From NCBI GenBank assembly GCA_024279275.1, contig JAJRRS010000006.1, positions 18,903-82,902 on the forward strand: a stretch of DNA of 64,000 nucleotides. Direction: 5' to 3'. Of the stretch, positions 28,998 through 37,884 are shown in pieces. Below the pieces are notes generated by a model. The model was not told the origin of the DNA. It worked only from the letters and a program-made list of their open reading frames with translations, and did not search any database. Each line of letters begins with the position of its first letter. Position 1 is the stretch's first letter. The position numbers and the translations under genes were made by a program. The stretch comes from Planctomycetota bacterium (lineage in GTDB: Bacteria; Planctomycetota; Phycisphaerae; Phycisphaerales; Phycisphaeraceae).

Positions 28998-30044
28998 TCA
29001 GGCCGCACGCTTGGCGTAATAACGGTACCGGTATCGGTACCCGTAACGGTAGTAGTGGTATCGATTCTTGCCACGTTCCTGGTCGGTGGCGATCACACCC
29101 GCGACCGGTACGTTGTAACTCCGCAGCGCACGCAGCGCCTGCTCGATCAACGGCTTGGGTGTCCGGCTGATCCGTGCGATCAGCAACACCTCATCGCTTA
29201 GTCCGCCGAGGATGCCTGCGTCCGCCAGCTCAATCACCGGCGGCGTGTCGATGATCACATGGTCGTATTTCGATCGCAGCACCTTCAGCAGGTTTGCCAT
29301 CCGCTGGTTACTCAGCAGTTGCACCGCATCATTGCTCGCCCGGCTCCCCGCGGTGATGACATGAAGGGCGCTGCCCTCGATCTCCTGGATTATCTCGCCC
29401 AGTTCGGCCTCGCCACGCAGGTACCCGATCATCCCTTTGGATTCGTTAAAGTGCAGCAGCTTATTAAACGTTGGTAGGCGCAGGTCCGCCTCGATCACAA
29501 TGGTCTTGCGGTTGCGAAGTTCGGCCATGATCAGCCCGAGGTTCAGGCTCGTGATCGTCTTGCCTTCCTGAGGCGTGGCGCTGGTGATCGTGTGTACCAG
29601 GTTTCGCTTGTGCTCCCAACGAGCCAGCAGCGTGGTCCGGATCGCCCGGTATTCCTCAGCCAACTGTGACGACGGATCGGTCAACGGGACCAGCCGATCA
29701 TCCAGGTGTTGCGTCCAGTCCGACGTGATCCGAAGTGGTGCGGGGGTCGCATCCAACTGCGGTGGTGATTCATCTTCAGACGTATCAATAATCGGCGACG
29801 TCACCGGCGGGGGGGCTGCCATCCCGCTACGGGCCTCGTTGAAGTTGTAAACCGGAGCCTCACCGTCAGGGGCTTCTTGCTCGACAACCGGTTCCGCCTG
29901 CTGCGATTCGGTTGGCGCAATGTCCTCCAGCTTGCCGGTGTCTGATTCAGACCCCGCTGGCGGTGGCGACGATGAAGCCTGGCCGTCCTTCTTGGGGCGG
30001 TTCTCATCATCGGGCCGATTCATGGCGTCAAATACATATCCCAT
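28998..30044 (-). CDS. CpsD/CapB-family bacterial tyrosine kinase (exopolysaccharide regulation)
   Basis: Walker A PQEGKTITSLNLG, Walker A' TIVIEADLRLP, Walker B HVIIDTPP, C-terminal tyrosine cluster. Confidence 0.85.
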   Translation of the reverse strand: MGYVFDAMNRPDDENRPKKDGQASSSPPPAGSESDTGKLEDIAPTESQQAEPVVEQEAPDGEAPVYNFNEARSGMAAPPPVTSPIIDTSEDESPPQLDATPAPLRITSDWTQHLDDRLVPLTDPSSQLAEEYRAIRTTLLARWEHKRNLVHTITSATPQEGKTITSLNLGLIMAELRNRKTIVIEADLRLPTFNKLLHFNESKGMIGYLRGEAELGEIIQEIEGSALHVITAGSRASNDAVQLLSNQRMANLLKVLRSKYDHVIIDTPPVIELADAGILGGLSDEVLLIARISRTPKPLIEQALRALRSYNVPVAGVIATDQERGKNRYHYYRYGYRYRYRYYAKRAA

Positions 30045-30055
30045 TCGTTATCACC

Positions 30056-30928
30056 TCAACCCGCGAGACTAAGTTTACGTTCGCTATTCTGCATCGGGAC
30101 CTCTGCACCAAAGCTGGGAACCATGTCGTCAAGCACCTGCTGAACCATTACTGGCGTGATACGCCGTTGTTCTTTCACAAATCCAAGCAGCAGGCAGTTG
30201 TCGCAGATCACGTTGATCAAACGGGGGATGCCCTTGGATGCGTCATACATCGCCGCGATTGCTTCGCCACTGAAACTCACCGCGACATGCTTGGTATCTT
30301 TGCTCGCCGCTTTGAGGCGGTGTGCGATATACCCAGCCGTATCCTGGATACACAAAGGCCTAAGCCTCTTGGCCATCACGATACGTTGACGCAACGCGCT
30401 TAATTTCGGCGACGCGATCTGCTCCCGAAGCTCAGGTTGGCCGACCAGCACCAACTGAAGCATCTTGGTGGTATTCGTGTCGAAGTTGCTGATCAGCCGC
30501 AACTCTTCCAACGCTTCGGTCGAAAGCGTCTGTGCTTCGTCGATGAACAGAACCACCGGTCGGTTAACATCCGCCTGGTTCTTGAGGTAGGCTTCCAGTT
30601 TTTCCAGCAGCCGTGCATGGTCGTCGCTCTGGCTTGTCTCAATCTCGAGTGACCGCAAAACATGATGGATCAACTCGATCCCGGTGCGGTGCCCGTGTAC
30701 CAACTGGACGATTGTCGCGTCAGCGCCACATCGTTGAAGCATCGTTCGGCCGACCGTGGTCTTGCCCGATCCGATGTCGCCGGTAACAAGCACGATCCCC
30801 TTACGCATGCGGATCGTGTATTCGATCGCCGCCAGCGCCTCGCGGTGCTGTTCGCTTGCATAGAAGAATCGCGGGTCAGGCGTGTTCTCAAACGGCATAC
30901 GTGCGAAGTTGTAATATGTGTCGTACAT
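30056..30928 (-). CDS. ExeA-like / PEP-CTERM-EPS-associated AAA ATPase
   Basis: MPFENTPDPRFFYASEQHREALAAIEY, LVTGDIGSGKTTVGR, VLFIDEAQTLS. Confidence 0.85.
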   Translation of the reverse strand: MYDTYYNFARMPFENTPDPRFFYASEQHREALAAIEYTIRMRKGIVLVTGDIGSGKTTVGRTMLQRCGADATIVQLVHGHRTGIELIHHVLRSLEIETSQSDDHARLLEKLEAYLKNQADVNRPVVLFIDEAQTLSTEALEELRLISNFDTNTTKMLQLVLVGQPELREQIASPKLSALRQRIVMAKRLRPLCIQDTAGYIAHRLKAASKDTKHVAVSFSGEAIAAMYDASKGIPRLINVICDNCLLLGFVKEQRRITPVMVQQVLDDMVPSFGAEVPMQNSERKLSLAG

Positions 30929-30932
30929 CTTC

Positions 30933-32603
30933 TTAGTCCATCTTTTCCGTGTCGGACATTAGGGTGCTCTGTGAAGCCTCGGCGGGGGGCAGCTCAAAGA
31001 TCCACGAGGCTTTAGCCTTCAACGCAACCAGCGTGTCCGGCTTCTCAAGGTCCAGGTAAAGTATCGCCGCCATCGCGATCAAAGCCGCCACCATTAGCAG
31101 GGCATTGGTCGGGTACAAGATCAAGTTGCGGACCCTTCGGGCTTTGCGGTGCTGCCGGCTGATCAACTCGCTGACCGTCCCAAGCAACGGCAGATCGAAG
31201 GTCTTAGCCAACTCGTCACCCGAGGCGAAGGATTCATCGGTACGGTGGGCAAAGAAAACACTTAACACCCCAGCCATGAATCCCAGACCGATCGCCGCCA
31301 TCAGGACCTGGGCCAGATTGGGGGATACCGGCTTGGCTCCGATGTCACCACGCTTGATGAAGTCCAGTTGGATGCCGCGGTTGCCCGTCTCCGCCGCCAG
31401 TGTCATATCCACCCGGCGGAGGTTGTCTTCCCAGAACGCCAACTGCCGCTGTGCCTGATCGACTTGGCGGTTCAGTTTTCGGTAGCCGCTGCGGACCGGG
31501 AACATATTCCCCGTCTTCGCGGACATTGTTGCAACCTGATCAGTCACCACTTCGATCTGACGCGTCAAGGCTTCACGGTCGCCTATGGCCTGGGTGTGCT
31601 GCAACTCCAACTCAGCCAATTTAGGATTGGTCTTGTGTTGCTCCTGGGCTACGATCGTCTTGTCCGTCTTGTCCATGACGGTCTTGAGGTCCGCAACCCG
31701 CTGCTTGAGCGCTATCACGTCCGGGTGAGCCGACTTCATCTTCATCACATCCGTATACTGAGTCAGTTGATCGGTCAGTGTGCGGTATTTCTCGCTAAGC
31801 CGGGTCAGTTCCGGGTTCGGTGCGGTGATGATCTCCGGGATTGTGGCAGGGGTTTCTGCGATCGCGTCCTGAAGAGTCCTGGCCCGAACGATCGCGGCAT
31901 CACGCCGGGCGATCGTGTCTTGAAGCTCGGTCTCACGGGCGTTCAGGCGTTCCTGCACACTGTTAGTGCTTTCCGGGAGCAGGTCGCCGTTGTTGATCTC
32001 GAACTCCAACAGCTTCGTCTCAAGCCCGTCGATGATCGTACGATTCTTAACCACTTCCTGCCTGAAGAAGTCGGCCGATTCATTCAGTCGCTGGTCCATC
32101 GCGAACTGGGTACGCCTGATGTAGTTGGTCACCAGGCCGTTGACAACCAACTGCGCAACCTTGGGATTCGGGTTGATGTACTCGACTCGGACCCGGTCCA
32201 GGGCACCACTGGCGACATCCCAATGAACGATCGTGCTACGTACCACATTGGTCTCAAGCACCTGCCTGTCCAACTCGCTATTCAGCAATCCCAGCCTCGA
32301 AAGCTCCGGCTCGATCTGAGTGATTAGTTCATCGACAGCCTGACGGCCGGAAATCTCTTGAATCAATGAGTTACGCGGTTCCTGGAAATTCCGGGTCGCG
32401 CCCTTAGCCGTCATCTCCGTGAGGACCATGTCGGTGCGACGCTCAAACATGGCCTCCGATTTGTACTTGCGGGGGAGGAACATGCTCATTCCCAGCACGC
32501 CGATAGTCACAGCGAATGCTGGGAGGATGAACCGCCAGCGATAGCGCAGCAGCATCTCCCACAGCTCAAGTACGGTATTCTGTTGGGTGTTCTTCTGGCT
32601 CAT
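30933..32603 (-). CDS. Polysaccharide chain-length determinant (Wzz/GNVR domain)
   Basis: N- and C-terminal TM helices, long coiled coil, YRKLNRQVDQAQRQLAFWEDNLRR. Confidence 0.85.
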   Translation of the reverse strand: MSQKNTQQNTVLELWEMLLRYRWRFILPAFAVTIGVLGMSMFLPRKYKSEAMFERRTDMVLTEMTAKGATRNFQEPRNSLIQEISGRQAVDELITQIEPELSRLGLLNSELDRQVLETNVVRSTIVHWDVASGALDRVRVEYINPNPKVAQLVVNGLVTNYIRRTQFAMDQRLNESADFFRQEVVKNRTIIDGLETKLLEFEINNGDLLPESTNSVQERLNARETELQDTIARRDAAIVRARTLQDAIAETPATIPEIITAPNPELTRLSEKYRTLTDQLTQYTDVMKMKSAHPDVIALKQRVADLKTVMDKTDKTIVAQEQHKTNPKLAELELQHTQAIGDREALTRQIEVVTDQVATMSAKTGNMFPVRSGYRKLNRQVDQAQRQLAFWEDNLRRVDMTLAAETGNRGIQLDFIKRGDIGAKPVSPNLAQVLMAAIGLGFMAGVLSVFFAHRTDESFASGDELAKTFDLPLLGTVSELISRQHRKARRVRNLILYPTNALLMVAALIAMAAILYLDLEKPDTLVALKAKASWIFELPPAEASQSTLMSDTEKMD

Positions 32604-32641
32604 AAGCAGGCAAAGTAAGGCGCCATTCCCGGCGCGGTGGA

Positions 32642-33418
32642 TCAGTTACCGTTTTCTTCATAGCGTCCGTAGCTGGACGAACCATTGGCCTCGTACTGAA
32701 CTCTAGCAGGCCCGGCGACCGTGTTGGCGATCGGCTGGAAGGGCAGCAACAACTGCTGGAACCCCAGGCCCACCGCCGCCAAAGTGGTTGGCGGGACATA
32801 AATAATGTCGCCTTCCTCCATCACCACGTTCAGCAACGTGTCGCCTTCCTTGACCATCTTGTCCAGGTCTACCGTCATCTTGCGGATCATCTCGCCGTCC
32901 TCATTAGGACGCAGCACGATGATCTTCGTGGGGTCCGCGATACGGGTCGGCTGTGCCCTGGACAAGGTTCCCAGCACCGTGTTCGCGCCGTTATACGCAT
33001 ACGGGCCTGGCCGAGCGACTTCGCCGAAGACAAATATTTTCTTGCTGGAGTACCGAACCACCCGCACGCTCACGTCGGCGTCTTCGTAAAACTCCTGAGC
33101 CAGTATTTCCAGCTCCGCCATCACCTCTTCCGTGGTCTTGCCCGCTACAAACACACGGCCAAGCAGCGGCAGCGTGAGCTTCCCGTCGGGGCTGATCGCC
33201 TCGGTGTGCAGGTGAATCTCGCGCACCCGCTTGGAGTAGATCTGCACCGTGTCCGGCGGCGACATGCGGTAATCCGTTGCCGTCACAATAGGCCTGGGCT
33301 GCGCGATAAACGAGCTGTAGTCGGTGTAGGTCTTGGTGCATCCGCCCGCAATCAATGCGCAGGCAACCAACAGCATTGTCTTGACCAGCCCTTGATATTT
33401 AGCCATGCGTTGTGGCAT
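32642..33418 (-). CDS. Polysaccharide export lipoprotein (Wza-like, SLBB)
   Basis: Lipobox ACALIAGGC; SPPDTVQIYS, ISPDGKLTLPLLGRVFVAGKT, VFGEVARPGPYAYNGANTVL. Confidence 0.85.
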   Translation of the reverse strand: MPQRMAKYQGLVKTMLLVACALIAGGCTKTYTDYSSFIAQPRPIVTATDYRMSPPDTVQIYSKRVREIHLHTEAISPDGKLTLPLLGRVFVAGKTTEEVMAELEILAQEFYEDADVSVRVVRYSSKKIFVFGEVARPGPYAYNGANTVLGTLSRAQPTRIADPTKIIVLRPNEDGEMIRKMTVDLDKMVKEGDTLLNVVMEEGDIIYVPPTTLAAVGLGFQQLLLPFQPIANTVAGPARVQYEANGSSSYGRYEENGN

Positions 33419-33453
33419 CTACTATCTCCTCACGGTCAATCAGGACCGGGGCA

Positions 33454-34119
33454 TCAACACGCCGTCGGGTCCCAAACCCTCGGGATCGTCTCGAGAATCA
33501 ACGTCATATCTTTCACCAGGCTTCGGCTACGCAGGTAGCGCAGGTCGTAAGCCAGTTTCCTTCTCATACCCTCAACATCGTTGCTGTATCCGTTACGCAC
33601 CTGCGCCAACCCCGTCAGCCCAGGCGTCACCGCCAGCCGACGTTCGATCCCAGGCAGGTCTCCCCGCAGTTCCTCAATAATCTCAGGCCGCTCAGGCCGC
33701 GGTCCCACCAGGCTCATCTGGCCCAGAAGAATATTCACCAACTGCGGCAGCTCGTCAGCGTGGCACTTACGTACCCACTTGCAGCCCCGCAACACCCGCG
33801 GATCGCAATTGGTCGCACACTGCGCACCGTCACGTTCAGCATCCAGAGACATCGTCCGGAACTTGTATATATTGAATAGCCAGCCGTCCCGGCCTACGCG
33901 CCACTGCTTGTAAAGCACCGGCCCGCCATCCATCAGCTTGATCCACACACCGCAGAACACCATCAACGGCGACAACACAACCAGCCCCACGATCGCGGCG
34001 ACAATGTCTACCGCACGCTTGCAGGCCTCGAACCCCAGCCCCGGCGAGCGCAGCGAACGCTGGCGAAGGATCTCTCCTGCCTGTTCGGTCCCGTTGGGTT
34101 GTGCTCTTTTGGCTTGCAT
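33454..34119 (-). CDS. Bacterial sugar transferase (undecaprenyl-phosphate glycosyl-1-phosphate transferase)
   Basis: KRAVDIVAAIVGLVVLSPLMVF, YKQWRVGRDGWLFNIYKFRTM, LPQLVNILLGQMSLVGPRPERPE. Confidence 0.92.
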   Translation of the reverse strand: MQAKRAQPNGTEQAGEILRQRSLRSPGLGFEACKRAVDIVAAIVGLVVLSPLMVFCGVWIKLMDGGPVLYKQWRVGRDGWLFNIYKFRTMSLDAERDGAQCATNCDPRVLRGCKWVRKCHADELPQLVNILLGQMSLVGPRPERPEIIEELRGDLPGIERRLAVTPGLTGLAQVRNGYSNDVEGMRRKLAYDLRYLRSRSLVKDMTLILETIPRVWDPTAC

Positions 34120-34157
34120 CTACTTATTCCCTTGACAGACCTTTCATAGCCTGTCAT

Positions 34158-34171
34158 CACCGATATCGGTG
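34158..34171. promoter_or_regulatory. 14-bp perfect palindrome upstream of the EPS operon, candidate operator
   Basis: CACCGATATCGGTG, 39-52 nt upstream of the sugar transferase start. Confidence 0.35.
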
Positions 34172-34452
34172 TGTTAATAGCGCCACTTAAGCAACCTGCG
34201 CCTGTGGTAAGGGATATAACGCCCAGGCGGACCGGGCAGGGTAGGGCGAAAGTTCCTATCGGACCGCATAGACGGGTCCGCCTGTATGAAACGATCCGTG
34301 AGTCTGTGCCGGATCAGTGTTTCCCCCAGCGGTTTGGCTGTCACCCACACGACCCGGTAGACTGCCACCCGCGTAAGGATATTCAAGCACCGCGCCCGAT
34401 TGCGGGCATGTCCCAATAACCCCACTTATAATAGTTTCAGGAAAGACGCCGG

Positions 34453-36258
34453 ATGACATGGGAAGCCTGGGTGACACTTGGGATGGTAGGGCTGATCGCC
34501 ATGACACTGGTGCGCGGCCTCGCCGGGCCGGACACCGTTCTGCTCGGGGGCCTGGCTGTGCTGATGACGTTCGGCCTGTTCTCGGACGCCTTCCCCACCC
34601 CCGCGCAGGCTGTCGAAGGCTTCGGCAACGAGGCGCTCATCACCATCGCCGTCCTCTTTGTTATCGCCGAAGGACTCAGCCAGACCGGCGCGATGTCTCT
34701 GGTCACTCAACCCCTGCTGGGACGCCCCGGCTCCGTCCGCGCCGCGCTCACCCGGCTCACCCTCCCCGTCGCCATACTCAGCGCCTTCCTTAATAACACA
34801 CCCATCGTTGCTATGTTTATGCCCGTCGTCAGCGACTGGTGCAAAAAAATCGGCCTCGCCCCCTCCAAGCTATTCATTCCGCTCAGCTACGCAGCCATCC
34901 TCGGCGGATCGTGCACACTTATCGGGACCGCGACCAACCTATTTGTCGCGGGACAAGTTACTGATGCCCAGGAACTCGGCAAACTGGCCGACGTCCACAT
35001 CAGCATGTTCACCGTCTCCGCGATCGGCGTCCCCAGCGCGATCCTTGGCCTTATCTACCTCGTGTTCATCGCCCCCCGTCTGCTCCCGGACCGACGCACG
35101 CCCGCTCAATCCGACGACGACGCCCGACGCTACACCGTTGAGATGATCGTCGAGCCTAAAAGCCCGATCGCAGGCAAGACCATTGAAGAGGCCGGCCTCC
35201 GCGCTTTACCCGGCGCTTATCTCATCGAGATCGATCGCAACGGCGAACGCATCGCTGCCGTCGGCCCGGAACAAGTCCTCCACGAAGGCGACCGCCTGAT
35301 CTTCGCAGGCATCGTCGATTCCGTCGTCGATCTCCAACGCACACGAGGCCTTGCACCCGCGACCGATCAGGTCTTCAAGCTCACCGACCCCCGCCCCGAC
35401 CGCCGACTCGTTGAAGCCGTCGTCAGCGACAACTGCCCCATCATCCACAAGTCGATCCGCGAAGGTAAATTCCGCACCGTCTACGGCGCCGCCGTCATCG
35501 CCGTACACCGTGGCGGCCAACACCTGGGCAAAATAAAAATCGGCGACATCATTCTCCAGGCAGGCGACACCCTCCTGCTGGAAACGCACCCACGCTTCGT
35601 CGAAGCCCAACGCAACAGCCGAGACTTCTTCCTCGTCTCCACGGTCGAAGGGTCCAAGCCCATCCGCCACGACCGAGCATGGGTCGCGCTGCTGTTACTG
35701 GCCGTTATGGTCGCCGCCGTCACGTCCAACCTTATGGGTCTGCTCAACGCGGCCATGCTCGCCAGCGGCCTGATGGTTCTCACCGGCTGCTGCTCCACAG
35801 GCGAGGCACGCCAAAGCATCAACTGGCGTGTCCTGCTGACCATGGGCGCGGCGCTGGGTGTGGGTAAATCACTGACATCCACCGGCGCTGCAGAAAGTGT
35901 CGCCGAGACCATCATCCAGACCTTCCAAAGCACCGGCCCCCGCGGCATCCTCATCGCGATCTATCTAATAGGTATGGCACTGACCTCACTGATCGGTCCC
36001 ATCGGAGCCGTCGGCCTGGTCTTCCCCATCGCCATGGCCGCCGCCCTGTCCCAAGGCCTCAGCTTTATGCCGTTTGCCATGGCCCTGATGACCACCAGCG
36101 CCGCCAGCTTCGCCACACCCACCGCCTACCAGACCAACCTCATGGTCTATTCCGCAGGCGGCTACCGTTTCACCGACTACGTCCGTGTCGGCCTGCCGTT
36201 GAACTTCATCGTCATGGCCGTCACCGTCACACTCGCGCCGTGGTTCTGGCCTTTCTAG
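34453..36258 (+). CDS. SLC13/DASS-type anion permease with two TrkA-C domains
   Basis: FLNNTPIVAMFMPVV, SYAAILGGSCTLIGTATNLFVAG, TrkA-C-like central region, TTSAASFATPTAYQTN. Confidence 0.88.
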   Translation: MTWEAWVTLGMVGLIAMTLVRGLAGPDTVLLGGLAVLMTFGLFSDAFPTPAQAVEGFGNEALITIAVLFVIAEGLSQTGAMSLVTQPLLGRPGSVRAALTRLTLPVAILSAFLNNTPIVAMFMPVVSDWCKKIGLAPSKLFIPLSYAAILGGSCTLIGTATNLFVAGQVTDAQELGKLADVHISMFTVSAIGVPSAILGLIYLVFIAPRLLPDRRTPAQSDDDARRYTVEMIVEPKSPIAGKTIEEAGLRALPGAYLIEIDRNGERIAAVGPEQVLHEGDRLIFAGIVDSVVDLQRTRGLAPATDQVFKLTDPRPDRRLVEAVVSDNCPIIHKSIREGKFRTVYGAAVIAVHRGGQHLGKIKIGDIILQAGDTLLLETHPRFVEAQRNSRDFFLVSTVEGSKPIRHDRAWVALLLLAVMVAAVTSNLMGLLNAAMLASGLMVLTGCCSTGEARQSINWRVLLTMGAALGVGKSLTSTGAAESVAETIIQTFQSTGPRGILIAIYLIGMALTSLIGPIGAVGLVFPIAMAAALSQGLSFMPFAMALMTTSAASFATPTAYQTNLMVYSAGGYRFTDYVRVGLPLNFIVMAVTVTLAPWFWPF

Positions 36259-36303
36259 GCAGGGCTGAAGTGTGAGTGCTGATTTATGGTGTAGAGCAAG
36301 AGG

Positions 36304-36494
36304 ATTTCAACACAGAGACACAGAGGCACAGAGCAAGGCAAAGAATGTTGACAGGATGACAGGATGACAGGATGACAGGATGGACGGGATCAAGCAGAGC
36401 ACACTCGGCATGCCGATCTTATCCTCTCCATCCTGTCATCCTGTCAACTCTTCTCCTGCCTTCTCTGTGGCTCTGTGTCTCTGTGGTGAAATTA
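36304..36494. repeat. Nested inverted repeat (CACAGAG outer arms, GACAGGATG inner arms)
   Basis: ATTTCAACACAGAGACACAGAGGCACAGAG ... CTCTGTGGCTCTGTGTCTCTGTGGTGAAAT outside; TTGACAGGATGACAGGATG ... CATCCTGTCATCCTGTCAA inside; CGGCATGCCG core. Confidence 0.9.
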
Positions 36495-36511
36495 TTTTCT
36501 TGCCCTCCACC

Positions 36512-36889
36512 TCAGCCCTCATGCTTCACGTTTCCGATTTTTAATTCCACGCGCCTGATCGCCTTGCCCTTGTGTCGTGTGACTAAGTCATCAAACACGC
36601 CCGAACGCAGCAGCCGATCCAGTTCATACAGCCGACCGCTGGAACCCACCACCACCCGCAACACCCCCCGAGTCAACCCCGCCAGCCTCGTATGCGCCGC
36701 CAACTCCTCGGGCACCAGCTCCCCCCATATCTCTGCCAACTCACCCAACTGCTCAAAAGGCTTCTGCACCTCCCGCTTGAACTGCCCAACCATAAACCCC
36801 AATGAGAGGTCCGGGTCTTTGCGGTTCCGCCGCTCACGCAGCCCATCCAGGTGAGATTGATAAGGGTCTTTCGCCATCGGCCGTATCAT
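36512..36889 (-). CDS. DUF721/DciA-like protein
   Basis: WGELVPEELAAHTRLAGLTRGVLRVVVGSSGRLYELDRLL, typical DUF721 architecture. Confidence 0.7.
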   Translation of the reverse strand: MIRPMAKDPYQSHLDGLRERRNRKDPDLSLGFMVGQFKREVQKPFEQLGELAEIWGELVPEELAAHTRLAGLTRGVLRVVVGSSGRLYELDRLLRSGVFDDLVTRHKGKAIRRVELKIGNVKHEG

Positions 36890-36942
36890 ACCTTACACCC
36901 CAGACCCTAGACCCCAGACCCAAATCCCCTACAATCCCGCCC

Positions 36943-37470
36943 ATGAACCTGATCCTCTTTGGCTACCGCGGCTGTGGCAAGACCACGCTCGGCAAAAAAC
37001 TCGCCGCCCAGCTCTGGAAAGACTTTGTTGATGTTGATCAGCAGGTCTGCAAACGCTTTGACAACCGCAGCATCGCTGACATCTGGGAAACCGACGGCGA
37101 ACCCGCCTTCCGTGCAGCCGAAGCCCAGGTCGCCGCCGAACTTATCCAGCGTAAAAACCACGTCATTGCTTTGGGCGGCGGCACGCTTATGCACCCCGAC
37201 GCCCGAAAGGCCATCAAAGACGCACCCGACACCAAACGTATCTATTTAGAGTGCGCCCCCGAGGAACTGGATCGCCGCATCCACGCCGACGCTAACACCA
37301 CGACAGCTCGCCCCGATCTAACGACCACCGGGGGGGGGGGGCTGGAAGAAATCAAACAAGTCCTCACCGAACGCGACCCCATTTACCGTGAAGTCGCCGA
37401 CCACGTCTTCGACGTCACCCACACCAACCCCGACGAAGCGGCTCGCTTCATCGTGGCGCGGTTTTTGTAA
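36943..37470 (+). CDS. aroK: Shikimate kinase
   Basis: ILFGYRGCGKTTLGKKLA, DVDQQVCKRFDNRSIADIWETDGEPAFR, VIALGGGTL, contains a 12-G tract. Confidence 0.85.
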   Translation: MNLILFGYRGCGKTTLGKKLAAQLWKDFVDVDQQVCKRFDNRSIADIWETDGEPAFRAAEAQVAAELIQRKNHVIALGGGTLMHPDARKAIKDAPDTKRIYLECAPEELDRRIHADANTTTARPDLTTTGGGGLEEIKQVLTERDPIYREVADHVFDVTHTNPDEAARFIVARFL

Positions 37471-37478
37471 AAAGATAA

Positions 37479-37658
37479 ACACCGCGAAGGCGCAAAGATC
37501 GCGAAGTATGAAGGATGTATCCGCAGATTGCGCAGATGACGCAGATTAAGAATGGCAATCAGCCGGCGAAACGGCTTCTTCCAAATCTGCGTCATCTGCG
37601 CAATCTGCGGATACCTCTGTTCTTATCCTTCTTCGCGCTCTTCGCGCCTTCGCGGTGT
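37479..37658. repeat. Nested inverted repeat (CGCGAAG outer arms, 31-bp perfect GCAGATT inner arms)
   Basis: 37479-37506/37631-37658 outer (26 of 28); 37517-37547/37584-37614 inner (31 of 31); AGCCG-CGGCT core hairpin. Confidence 0.95.
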
Positions 37659-37884
37659 AACTATCTGCCACCCTCCGCGCATAAAAAAACCGAGCGAGGT
37701 TGAATAATGTATGGGGAAAATAACGGTTAATCGAGATTAATCTCTTCGCCTCACTCGGCGGTACAAACATCAGGTTGTGCGATCACTTGGCTGCGGGCCT
37801 CCTTTCCTTGTCTATCCATCTATATTATCGACTTCAAGACGGCACGAGTCAAGAATATTTTATGAATGAAGTGCCCAAAGCTGC

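Noticed and set aside
36350-36382. Possible CRISPR-like direct repeats (GACAGGATG)n
   Set aside because: Units are contiguous 8-9 bp with no unique spacers; no cas genes in the window.
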